DNA of 64,000 bases, from NCBI RefSeq assembly GCF_014212495.1, contig NZ_JACKZC010000002.1, forward strand, positions 62,001 to 126,000. The letters run 5' to 3'. Source of the stretch: Pontibacter sp. Tf4 (GTDB lineage: Bacteria; Bacteroidota; Bacteroidia; Cytophagales; Hymenobacteraceae). The notes beneath the pieces were generated by a model, which was not told where the DNA came from, did no database searches, and worked only from the letters and a program-made list of their open reading frames with translations. Shown in pieces: positions 54,979 to 63,314 of this stretch (its first letter is position 1; each line of letters begins with the position of its first letter). The translations under genes were made by a program, and so were the position numbers.

Positions 54979-56904
54979 ATGCTTAAAAACCTGCTCGCTC
55001 TTTTTCTGAGTTTTATAGTTTCTGTAACGGTAGTTGCCCAGCAGCAAAACTTATCCACCAGCTCTAAAAAAGCTGAAAACCTGTACCTCAAAGCCGACCA
55101 ATACGCCCGTACCAGAGATTTCGGGAAGGCACTGGAGTTACTGGCGCAGGCCGTAGAAAAAGATCCGAATTTTGCAGAAGCATACTTGAAGGCCTCTAAC
55201 CTGAACAAGATGATGGGCAACAAAGGGGCTGCTTTCGAACAACTGCAGCAGGGACTGAAGCTGATGCCCTACAACCCGGCCTTTGCCAACTATTACTTCG
55301 ACCTGGCAGAACTGTATTTCGATAGGGGCGATTACCAGGAGGCCAAAACAAATTACGATGCTTTCCTGAAAGCGAAGCCCCGCAACGCAAAGCAGGTAGC
55401 CTATGTGCAGGACCAGTTAGCGACCGCCGATTATGCCGTGAAAGCGATGCAGAATCCGGTGGAGTTTACCTCGGTGCAGCTGCCCGCAAGCATCAACAAA
55501 AATCCGTTGCAGTATTTCCCATCCACCACTGCCGACCAGAAGTACCTGATCTTTACAGCCCGCAAAGGCCATCGCCCTGACGATGATGAGAATATTCTGA
55601 TCAGTGAAAACAAAGCAGATGAATGGCAGGCGCCGGTCTCTATCTCTGAAACTATAAATACCCCAGCCAACGAGGGCGCCGCTACTATTTCCGGAGACGG
55701 TAAAACATTAGTGTTTACCTCCTGCAGCCGCCCCGACAGCTTCGGAGACTGCGACCTGTACATATCTTACCGCACCGGCAACGAATGGAGCAAACCCCAG
55801 AACATGGGCAACACCGTTAACTCAAAAGCCTGGGAGTCGCAGCCGAGCCTTTCTGCCGATGGGCGTACGTTGTATTTCAGTTCGGTGCGCGGTGGAGGCG
55901 TTGGCCGTGAGGATATCTGGGTTACAACCCGTAACGAGGATGGTACTTGGCTGGCCCCGCGCAACTTAGGCGAGCCAGTAAACTCCAAAGGCCGCGACCT
56001 GGCGCCGTTTATACACGTGAGTGGCGCTACACTTTATTTTGTGAGTGATGGGCACCAGGGCTTGGGTGGGCTGGATGTTTTTAAAACGGATCTGGCTGGT
56101 AAGCAGCAATGGCAGCAACCCGAAAACCTGGGCTACCCATTAAATACACACGCCGACGAGAGCTCCCTTTATATTACGCCGGATAACAAGCTTGGCTTTT
56201 ATGCCCGCAGCATGGTAACCGATGCCGGTGCCTCAACCGTGCAGCTTTTTGCGCTGGATGTGCCGCCTGTCTGGAAGGCTAAAGGTAAAAGCACCTATGC
56301 GCAGGGCCGCGTATATCACGCCGATACAAAACAGCCGCTGGGCGCCACCGTGCAACTATACGATGTTGTGGCCGACTCGCTGGTGCAGCAGGTACAGTCG
56401 GATAAAGTGAGTGGCGAGTATACTGTTGTGCTGACCGAGGGAAAACAATATGCCCTATTTGTAAACGCGCCACAGTTTTTAATGAACAGCCTCAGCTTCG
56501 ACTATACTTCCCGTCAGAACCTGTCGCCGGTGGCACTGGATGTTTACCTGAAACCCATTAAAACCGGTGCAGCTGTCGTGCTAAATAATCTGTTTTTCCC
56601 GAGTGCCAAGTACAACCTGGAGAAAAAGTCTGAGACGGAGCTGAATAAACTCATCAGCTTTATGCGCCAGAACAAGGATGTTAAAATAGAGATTACCGGC
56701 CATACCGACGACGTAGGTTCTGATGCTGCCAACCAGGTCCTGTCTGAAAAGCGGGCGAAAGCAGTAACAGATTATCTAGTTGCGCATGGTATTGCGTCTA
56801 ATCGTATCCGTTACAAAGGCTTCGGGGAGACAAAGCCAGTCAAGCCCAACACTTCTGAAGAGAACCGCCAGTTTAATAGAAGGATTGAGATGCAGATTTT
56901 GTAA
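54979..56904 (+). CDS. PorE-like OmpA protein with TPR and beta-propeller repeats
   Basis: 641 residues. Signal peptide (LLALFLSFIVSVTVVA-QQ), TPR helices (~30-150), a WD40-like PD40 propeller (~160-420, with repeated ISGDGKTLVFTSCSRP and LSADGRTLYFSSVRGGG), a carboxypeptidase-regulatory-like domain (~430-510) and a C-terminal OmpA peptidoglycan-binding domain (ITGHTDDVGSDAANQVLSEKRAKAVTDYLVAHGI). This domain order is that of PorE, a type IX secretion component tied to peptidoglycan. No lipobox is visible, so it may be periplasmic or outer-membrane associated. Fits with the T9SS cargo gene at 32-34.6 kb. Confidence 0.85.
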   Translation: MLKNLLALFLSFIVSVTVVAQQQNLSTSSKKAENLYLKADQYARTRDFGKALELLAQAVEKDPNFAEAYLKASNLNKMMGNKGAAFEQLQQGLKLMPYNPAFANYYFDLAELYFDRGDYQEAKTNYDAFLKAKPRNAKQVAYVQDQLATADYAVKAMQNPVEFTSVQLPASINKNPLQYFPSTTADQKYLIFTARKGHRPDDDENILISENKADEWQAPVSISETINTPANEGAATISGDGKTLVFTSCSRPDSFGDCDLYISYRTGNEWSKPQNMGNTVNSKAWESQPSLSADGRTLYFSSVRGGGVGREDIWVTTRNEDGTWLAPRNLGEPVNSKGRDLAPFIHVSGATLYFVSDGHQGLGGLDVFKTDLAGKQQWQQPENLGYPLNTHADESSLYITPDNKLGFYARSMVTDAGASTVQLFALDVPPVWKAKGKSTYAQGRVYHADTKQPLGATVQLYDVVADSLVQQVQSDKVSGEYTVVLTEGKQYALFVNAPQFLMNSLSFDYTSRQNLSPVALDVYLKPIKTGAAVVLNNLFFPSAKYNLEKKSETELNKLISFMRQNKDVKIEITGHTDDVGSDAANQVLSEKRAKAVTDYLVAHGIASNRIRYKGFGETKPVKPNTSEENRQFNRRIEMQIL

Positions 56905-56984
56905 AGTCTGAGGCTTCTGCTGTGTTCCAAATTGTTTTATAGTTAGCTATAGTTTCTGTTCTACGTTTTGCTGCTGGCGTGGGT

Positions 56985-57625
56985 ATCCTGTTCGTAACTT
57001 AGTGCAGTGTTTAGTCTCCTGATTAAGCTATCCCGACAAGGATAGGTTTACCAAGAACGCTGGCTATAGTTTGTTAAGCTATAGTTATTTCTTTGTCATG
57101 TCGAGCGCAGTCGAGACATCTTATGGATCCAATAATCCATATTTGTCATTTCGAGTGTAGCGAGAAATCTATCTCAGACTATAGTTCAATAAGCTATAGT
57201 TCTATAGTTGCCTTTGCCTACTGCTGGGAACAAGCCGTTGTACTATAGTTTCCTCTAATCCTGGGAGCTCTAATCACCCATCGTTTTATAGTTTGTTTGG
57301 CTCCCTCCTGGGCCCGGATGCCCCGTCTTCGGGCATCGCGCGGTGTACATTCCCTTTGCTCGTACCTCGCAATGCCTTTCGGCACCGGAAATCTACAAGG
57401 CGCTCAACCCAAAGACTGAGATCAATTCGATAGCTAGGCTATTGCTATAGTTTCTGTACTTGCTCTTGGGTAGAGCAGATCGGTTTTACTCGTGACTATA
57501 GTTCCGAAGGGACAGGTAAACCTGTCCTGTTCACAGGCTGTAACTATAGAACTATAGTTTAGGGATGGCAAATTCAGAGTTCCCCTCCTTAGATAAGGAG
57601 GGGCAGGGGTGGTTGGACCAACCGC
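56985..57625 (-). repeat. Composite intergenic repeat, copy E (inverted)
   Basis: Reverse-orientation copy. GTGTTTAGTCTCCTGATT near 57008 (also in copy A); CATGTCGAGCGCAGTCGAGACA 57099-57120; GTCATTTCGAGTGTAGCGAG 57144-57163; CCTGGGAGCTC near 57260; core 57299-57434 (GATGCCCCGTCTTCGGGCAT, GGCGCTCAACCCAAAGACTG); GGTAAACCTGTCC near 57516; CCCTCCTTAGATAAGGAGGG near 57580. The core is closer to copy D than to A or B by eye. Confidence 0.8.
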
Positions 57626-57680
57626 AACTATAGAACAATAGCTGAAACTATAGCTTATGCCAAATCCCGCTTAAAACAAA

Positions 57681-57707
57681 AAAGGCTGATCTTTTCAGAC
57701 CAGCCTC
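57681..57707 (-). terminator. Terminator of citrate synthase gene
   Basis: AGGCTGATC / GACCAGCCT stem with one mismatch; followed by U tract on minus-strand RNA. Confidence 0.75.
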
Positions 57708-57727
57708 CCTATTTGTATCAGATACGG

Positions 57728-59014
57728 TTATCTCTTGTTCATTGGCACGTAGTTGCGCTCTGTTTCGCCGGTGTAAACCTGGCGCGGACGGCCGATCGGC
57801 TCTTTCTGCTCACGCATTTCTTTCCACTGTGCGATCCAGCCTGGCAGACGACCAAGGGCAAACATCACAGTGAACATATCTGTCGGGATGCCAAGGGCGC
57901 GGTAGATGATACCTGAGTAGAAGTCTACGTTAGGGTATAGTTTACGCTCCACGAAATACTGATCAGTAAGGGCTGCTTCTTCCAGCTCTTTGGCAATGTC
58001 CAGGATCGGGTCTTTCACGCCAAGGGCAGTCAGTACTTCATCAGCTGCTTTTTTGATGATCTTCGCGCGTGGGTCAAAGTTTTTGTACACACGGTGACCG
58101 AAGCCCATCAGACGGAACGGATCGTTCTTGTCTTTTGCTTTCTCGATGAATTTCTTAGAGTCGCCGCCATCTGCTTTAATTTCTTCCAGCATCTCGATCA
58201 CAGCCTGGTTAGCGCCACCATGCAGCGGGCCCCACAGTGCAGAAATACCTGCAGATACAGAAGAGTAAAGGCTTGCGTTAGCTGAACCTACCAGACGCAC
58301 AGTTGATGTAGAGCAGTTTTGCTCGTGGTCAGCGTGCAGGATCAGCAGTTTGTTCAGGGCATCTACAACTACCGGGTTGATCTCATAATCTTCGGTAGGG
58401 TAGGCAAACATCATGTGCAGGAAGTTGGAGCAGTAGTCCAGCTTGTTCTTAGGGTAGTTAACCGGATGCCCGATAGAATTCTTGTATGACCAGGCTGCTA
58501 TTGTTGGCATTTTAGCCATCAGGCGGATGATCGACAGGTTAAGTTCTTCGGTGCTCTGGTTCGGGTTAAGCGACTCCGGATAGAAAGCGGTAAGCGAGCT
58601 AACCAGGGCAGACAGAATACCCATTGGGTGAGCTGCAGACGGGAAACCATCCAGTATCTTGCGCATATCCTCGTTTACAAGGGTATGCATTTTAATAGAG
58701 TTGCTGAAATCATCCAGTTCCTGGGCGGTTGGCAGTTTGCCGTAGATCAGCAGATACGCTACTTCTATAAAGTTTGAGTTCTCTGCCAGCTGTTCGATCG
58801 GGTAGCCTCTGTAACGCAGAATACCTTCTTCACCATCCAGAAACGTGATAGCACTTTCGGTAGCGCCCGTATTTTTATAACCTGAGTCCAGCGTAATGTA
58901 GCCGCTCTCGGCACGCAGGTTGTTTATATCAATTGCTTTTTCGTCTTCGGTACCTACTACAATAGGCATTTTATAGGATTTACCCTCTAAAATAATTTCA
59001 GCGAAATCTGACAT
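57728..59014 (-). CDS. gltA: Citrate synthase
   Basis: 428 residues, type I/II bacterial length. Conserved segments [42 protein letters not shown]-type (here [16 protein letters not shown]...), [50 protein letters not shown] with the catalytic His residues and [19 protein letters not shown] with Arg ligands. Condenses acetyl-CoA and oxaloacetate; cytoplasmic entry to the TCA cycle. Monocistronic with its own terminator. Confidence 0.96.
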   Translation of the reverse strand: [428 protein letters not shown]

Positions 59015-59237
59015 TGTTTCGATTAGTTTATGTCCGTTGTTGTGTCTCTTTTAATAAGGCGAAATTATGCAAAAATGTATTAAAATGAAATCAGACCAGT
59101 TCTTAATATCTGTATTTTATAATATAATAACACCTTATCAACTATAGCCTATGGTATAAACGGCAAAGCGCCAAAAAGTTTTTAATCCTGAGCAATTATA
59201 ATTCTGAGGTAAACCCGTTTTGCTGCGCCCCAGGTGC

Positions 59238-59567
59238 TTACCACACGGGCGGTACATCTTCATCATCGTCGTCGGTGGTACTGCTGAAACCGTCGCGTGG
59301 ATTATAAGGTGTGCCGCGGCCCTCCAGGTGGTTCTGCATGTCGTGGTGCAGCTTTATAGCATCCAGCCGGATAAACTCGTGCCATAGTTCCTGGTCATCT
59401 TCCGATAACTGGCTGATCAGGTCGTTCAGTTGCAGGCTTTTGCCCTGTTGCACCATGTCGCGGATGTACGGGTCCGAATCCACAAGCACCTGTATCCGCA
59501 CCCGGAAATAACTGTTCAGTTCGCGGTAGCGCTCCTCGTTCCACTCGTTCAGGTTTTCTTGCTCCAT
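59238..59567 (-). CDS. Small acidic protein of unknown function
   Basis: 109 residues. Helical, rich in Asp and Glu, with an acidic run TTDDDDEDVPPVW at the C-terminus. No domain recognised. Followed, leftward, by 223 bases without a gene before citrate synthase. Confidence 0.55.
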   Translation of the reverse strand: MEQENLNEWNEERYRELNSYFRVRIQVLVDSDPYIRDMVQQGKSLQLNDLISQLSEDDQELWHEFIRLDAIKLHHDMQNHLEGRGTPYNPRDGFSSTTDDDDEDVPPVW

Positions 59568-59632
59568 AGTTGGTATACTCCGGTTGTGGTAGTTCTGTTG
59601 GGTGGTGGCTGTAAAGCCGGTTAAACTATAGC

Positions 59633-60100
59633 TCAGGCGTTAAAATGATACAGGAATGTGATGATGCCGGTATACGCTGGTTTTTTGCTGCCGTTTATTT
59701 CAAGGGTTACTTCGATACGTGTTTTGGCAATGCCGCGCAGGTCTTTTACCGAGAGCATTTTAGCACGCAGGCGCACTTCGCTGTTTACGGTTACTGCCTG
59801 GTTAAACCGCAGGTTTTCGATCTCATAGTTTACCTGCATTTTCAGGTTGCCGATCTCCACGATCTGGTGCCACAGGTAGGGGAGTAGCGACACGGTCAGG
59901 TAACCATGGGCTATAGTTGCGCCAAAGGGTGTTTCTGTTCTGGCCCGCTCTGCATCCAGGTGTATCCACTGGTGGTCCAGGGTGGCGTCGGCAAATTTGG
60001 TTATCTGCTCCTGTGTAATGGTGTGCCACTCCGATACGCCCATTTCCTGGCCTTCGTACTGCGTTAGTTCCGCCAGGCTGTTGATGAATAATTTGCTCAT
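59633..60100 (-). CDS. MaoC-like (R)-specific enoyl-CoA hydratase
   Basis: 155 residues from the ATG at 60098-60100. The frame extends upstream to 60253, but the first 51 codons are not MaoC-like and the usual N-terminus is MSKLFINSLAELTQYEGQEMGVSEWHTITQEQITKFADATLDHQWIHLD. Hotdog fold with the hydratase signature D-H-Q-W-I-H and later PFGATIAHGYLTVSLLP. Hydrates enoyl-CoA; the partner pathway is not apparent. Confidence 0.88.
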   Translation of the reverse strand: MSKLFINSLAELTQYEGQEMGVSEWHTITQEQITKFADATLDHQWIHLDAERARTETPFGATIAHGYLTVSLLPYLWHQIVEIGNLKMQVNYEIENLRFNQAVTVNSEVRLRAKMLSVKDLRGIAKTRIEVTLEINGSKKPAYTGIITFLYHFNA

Positions 60101-60237
60101 ATAGGTTGTTTGTTGTGTCGGTTTAAGCAGGCTGCCGGTATTGCCTGCCGCGTAATTTCCTGTAAATATAGGGCTAAATCTATAGTTGGCTGTAGCCGTG
60201 TGCTCAGAAATTACCGCTGTGGCCAGCAGCCTTATAA

Positions 60238-60274
60238 AAACAAAAGCAGCCAACTATAACGTAAGCTGCTTTTG
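60238..60274 (-). terminator. Terminator downstream of the Lys-rich peptide gene
   Basis: Stem CAAAAGCAGC / GCTGCTTTTG, with a T-rich tail on the minus strand. Confidence 0.7.
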
Positions 60275-60317
60275 CCTGATGTGTTGTATGCTGTACAAGT
60301 TGGTTAAGCGGCGTGGC

Positions 60318-60425
60318 TTAATCGTAGCTGTTCTTTTTCTTTTCCAGTTTGGCTGCTTTCTTTTCCTTATCGGTTTTAGCAGGCTTTTTCTTCGCTTCTT
60401 TTTTTGCGTCCTGTGACTTTGCCAT
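60318..60425 (-). CDS. 35-residue lysine-rich peptide
   Basis: ATG at 60423-60425, stop at 60318. Almost half the residues are Lys (AKSQDAKKEAKKKPAKTDKE...), with no hydrophobic residues except scattered Ala. Similar short Lys/Ala-rich proteins exist across Bacteroidota; function unknown. A terminator follows, supporting a real gene. Confidence 0.55.
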   Translation of the reverse strand: MAKSQDAKKEAKKKPAKTDKEKKAAKLEKKKNSYD

Positions 60426-60537
60426 GGGAGTTTTGATTTATAGTTTAGCTAAAGATACGAAATTTATAGTTATAAGTCGTTTCAATTTACCTGCAAACGG
60501 AAACTGGTAAAACTGCCACACATGTGCTGCAGCCAAC

Positions 60538-60864
60538 TTATTCAAAATAGACTTCCAGTTCGTCATTTGCCAGACCAATGGCTATGCCGTGGCGTAAAAT
60601 CTTATAGTTCGGGTGGTCGGGGTTGCGCAGGTCCTTTTCTATTTCGGGTAGGGTGAGCCCGTCGGCATCGCCTTCAAAAAAGCGTATCCATAGTCCTTTG
60701 CCGGAAGTAAAATCAAGTTCTTCGTCATCGGTATCGTTATCCGACATCAGCTGCATTTCTATTTCACGCAGCTTTATCAGTAACTCCTCGCCGGAAATAA
60801 TGCCATCCAGGTAGGCGTTGAAAGTTTGCTTTACAGTTGGGGTATAGCGGTCTTGTTTTGTCAT
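60538..60864 (-). CDS. Small acidic protein of unknown function
   Basis: 108 residues, mostly helical, with an acidic centre (SDNDTDDEELDF) and a C-terminal NDELEVYFE. No hydrophobic segment, signal or recognised family. Confidence 0.55.
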   Translation of the reverse strand: MTKQDRYTPTVKQTFNAYLDGIISGEELLIKLREIEMQLMSDNDTDDEELDFTSGKGLWIRFFEGDADGLTLPEIEKDLRNPDHPNYKILRHGIAIGLANDELEVYFE

Positions 60865-60984
60865 GGGGTGGAGGTAATGATTACACTTTATTATAACCAG
60901 CTTTTTTTGCTAAACATTTTGGAAACCAGTTAGTTAATAAGAGTGTAATTTGTGGTTTTTTATTGATCTAAATTTTAATTGTGT

Positions 60985-61062
60985 ATGACTCCAAACATTG
61001 CACTTGCTTTACTACTTATCGGTTCGGTAGCATATCTTGTTATAGAACTGGCAATTGATTAA
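60985..61062 (+). CDS. Possible 25-residue single-helix peptide
   Basis: ATG 60985 to TAA 61062. Nearly all residues lie in one hydrophobic helix (IALALLLIGSVAYLVIELAI). Its stop overlaps the stop of the HNH gene on the other strand by four bases. Weak evidence: no homologue known, and a loose upstream TTTG/TAAATTTT pair with short spacing. Confidence 0.3.
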   Translation: MTPNIALALLLIGSVAYLVIELAID

Positions 61063-62018
61063 CGGTATCTACCTTTAAAAACATTTTCTCTGTGCCAGGC
61101 TAAATTGGCAGAGGCTGGGTAGTGTTTTGCTCCGAATGGTAAATTTAAGGGCTTGCCCTTTAAGTGGTGGAGCGCATAGTTATTTGCGGTATCTTCTGCT
61201 AAAGTATCAGAAACCAAAACTTTCAAATTAACATCAACTGTAATCAGGCCTCTGTCGAAGGCACGATGCAAATTAGGGCAGAGTGCTAGACCATTGGTAA
61301 TTTTATCATCTTTACTCAAACTGAAAGGTACGATATGACAGGCATCAATCATTGAAAAACCATGACTTGAAACTAACCTCATTCCTGACATACTGCATGT
61401 ATGATTATAAACCTGAGGCACTAGCTTTTTAAATAATCCGCCGCGTATAAACTGCTCTTCTTCATCTGTTTCCGCTGAATTTATCTTGTATTCAACGGTT
61501 GATTCATTCAGCAGATAACTTTGAAGATTCCGGATGTAGCCTCCTTGTTTTACTTTTAAGTAATCAGTTTTGGTTTCTGAAAAGTAGTGGTCGAGTAAAG
61601 CCGTTTTCAAAATGTTTCGACACTCTTGATCTATAAGTAACAAATACAGATCATCAGTGAAATAAGCATAATCAACAATTTCATCAAGTGTGCTTATACT
61701 TTTGATATGTAAGTTTAACTTAGTTCCGCTCTTAGTATTTACAGCCCAAAAACCTTCTCCTGATAAATGATAAAAAGGAAGTGAGAATTCAGATTTGTGA
61801 GCCGTCCTTACAAGAAGAGAGAAAGTTTCTTTAAACAAGCCAACCAATTCAGGAGTTATGTAAATTCTGTTTTCCTTTACTTCACTGTTCTCAAACAGAT
61901 CAATTAAGGTAAGTAGCAAAATTGGTTTGTGTGGAGCTTTACCATACTTCGTTACTCCCTGTCGTAGTCTGGTAAACTTTTTCAGGTATAGTTTGAGTGT
62001 GGTAGAAATGTTAGCCAT
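61059..62018 (-). CDS. HNH endonuclease, probable restriction-type protein
   Basis: 319 residues. N-terminal ~190 residues are a helical unknown domain (KKFTRLRQGVTKYGKAPHKPILLLTLIDLFE, typical of HNH restriction-like proteins); the C-terminal HNH domain has DACHIVPFSLSKDDKITNGLALCPNLHRAFDRGLI, with the H-x-N-x-L-x-H pattern. AT-richer than the genes next to it. Single gene without a methyltransferase partner. Likely a DNA-cutting defence protein; targets unknown. Confidence 0.85.
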   Translation of the reverse strand: MANISTTLKLYLKKFTRLRQGVTKYGKAPHKPILLLTLIDLFENSEVKENRIYITPELVGLFKETFSLLVRTAHKSEFSLPFYHLSGEGFWAVNTKSGTKLNLHIKSISTLDEIVDYAYFTDDLYLLLIDQECRNILKTALLDHYFSETKTDYLKVKQGGYIRNLQSYLLNESTVEYKINSAETDEEEQFIRGGLFKKLVPQVYNHTCSMSGMRLVSSHGFSMIDACHIVPFSLSKDDKITNGLALCPNLHRAFDRGLITVDVNLKVLVSDTLAEDTANNYALHHLKGKPLNLPFGAKHYPASANLAWHRENVFKGRYR

Positions 62019-62081
62019 TGTTTTTATGATTTTAAAGTAAGATAGTAAATCTCACACAGTACAATCATAGTCTGCTTAAAA

Positions 62082-63206
62082 TTACTCTCTCCACCAACGC
62101 TTAACCGGCGCTTTCTTTCCTAAAACTATAGATTGCCCGATCATCGGTGTGGTCATTGGTACATTTAGCTTTGTTGCTTCGGCGGTTACGCGTTCTATCG
62201 GGTCGGTCCAGGAGTGCATGGCTAAGGCGAAGGCTCCCCAGTGAATAGGCATGAGCAGCTTGCCTTTTAGGTCGAGGTGGGCTTGTACGGTTTGCTCGGG
62301 CATCATGTGTATGTTGGGCCATAGTTCGTTGTACTGGCCGCATTCCATCAGGGTAATATCAAAGGGGCCATATTTTTCGCCGATCGCTTTAAAGCCATCA
62401 AAATAGCCGGAGTCGCCGCTGAAGAAGATGCGCTTCTCTTTTCCCAGAATTGCCCACGAAGTCCAGAGAGTTTGCATGCGGTCGGAGAGGCCGCGGCCTG
62501 AAAAGTGGCGCGATGGCGTTGCTGCTAAGATCAGGCCTTTATAGTTTACTTCCTGCCACCAGTCCATCTCGGTTATTTTTTCGGCAGGCACGCCCCAGCG
62601 CTGCAGATGCGCTCCTACGCCCAGGGCTACAAAAAAGTGGCCGGTCTTTTCGTTCAGTATTATAATCGAACCATAGTCCAGGTGGTCGTAATGGTCATGC
62701 GAGATCAGAACAGCATCCAGCGGTGGCAGCTCCTCGGCAGTAATTGGCAAAGCCGAGAAACGCTCGGGGCCAATAAAACTAAATGGCGAAGCAATATCGC
62801 CCATCATGGGGTCCAGCAACAGGCGTTTACCATCTATCTCTACTATAAAAGCCGAATGCCCCAGCCAGGTAACTATAGTTGCCGTGTCCTGTGTGTTGTT
62901 GAAGCGCTTCGGGTTAATGGCCCTGACAGGTATAGGTTTTTGAGGTAACTGGTTATCCGATTCGCCGAAGAGCCGGGTCCGGAGCAGCTTCATGTAACCC
63001 ATAAAACCGATGTCCATGTTCGTTTCTACCGGGTTCTGGAACTGCCCATCTTTATAGTTGGGCGATTGCTGCATGGCCTGTAAACGCGCGCCTTCTGCCT
63101 CGGCACCAAATTGCGGCGACAGCTTTAAAATAGAACAGCCTGCCACTGTAGCCAACAGCACAAAAAATGCAAGCCCGGAAACTATAACTTTAACCGTTTT
63201 CTTCAT
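62082..63206 (-). CDS. Lipoprotein metallo-beta-lactamase-fold hydrolase
   Basis: 374 residues. Lipobox VAGC (Cys24). MBL-fold metal site: HSAFIVEIDGKRLLLDPMMGDI, LISHDHYDHLD (HxHxDH), FFSGDSGYFDGF and PIHWGAFALAMHSW. This arrangement is closest to the NAPE-PLD/UlaG-like branch, including the alkyl/phosphodiesterase-type. Substrate unknown. Envelope-anchored. Confidence 0.9.
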   Translation of the reverse strand: MKKTVKVIVSGLAFFVLLATVAGCSILKLSPQFGAEAEGARLQAMQQSPNYKDGQFQNPVETNMDIGFMGYMKLLRTRLFGESDNQLPQKPIPVRAINPKRFNNTQDTATIVTWLGHSAFIVEIDGKRLLLDPMMGDIASPFSFIGPERFSALPITAEELPPLDAVLISHDHYDHLDYGSIIILNEKTGHFFVALGVGAHLQRWGVPAEKITEMDWWQEVNYKGLILAATPSRHFSGRGLSDRMQTLWTSWAILGKEKRIFFSGDSGYFDGFKAIGEKYGPFDITLMECGQYNELWPNIHMMPEQTVQAHLDLKGKLLMPIHWGAFALAMHSWTDPIERVTAEATKLNVPMTTPMIGQSIVLGKKAPVKRWWRE

Positions 63207-63314
63207 CCGTTCAGATCACAGGAATTACCTGTCTTTTTAAAATAACCTTGCCATGCCGCTAATGCGGTAGCCGTAAGGAATAGGCTGGCTATAGTTTGTT
63301 AAGAAGTTAGTGGC

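Noticed and set aside
60101-60253. N-terminal extension of the MaoC gene
   Set aside because: 51 extra residues do not resemble the family; they run over the likely 5' untranslated region.
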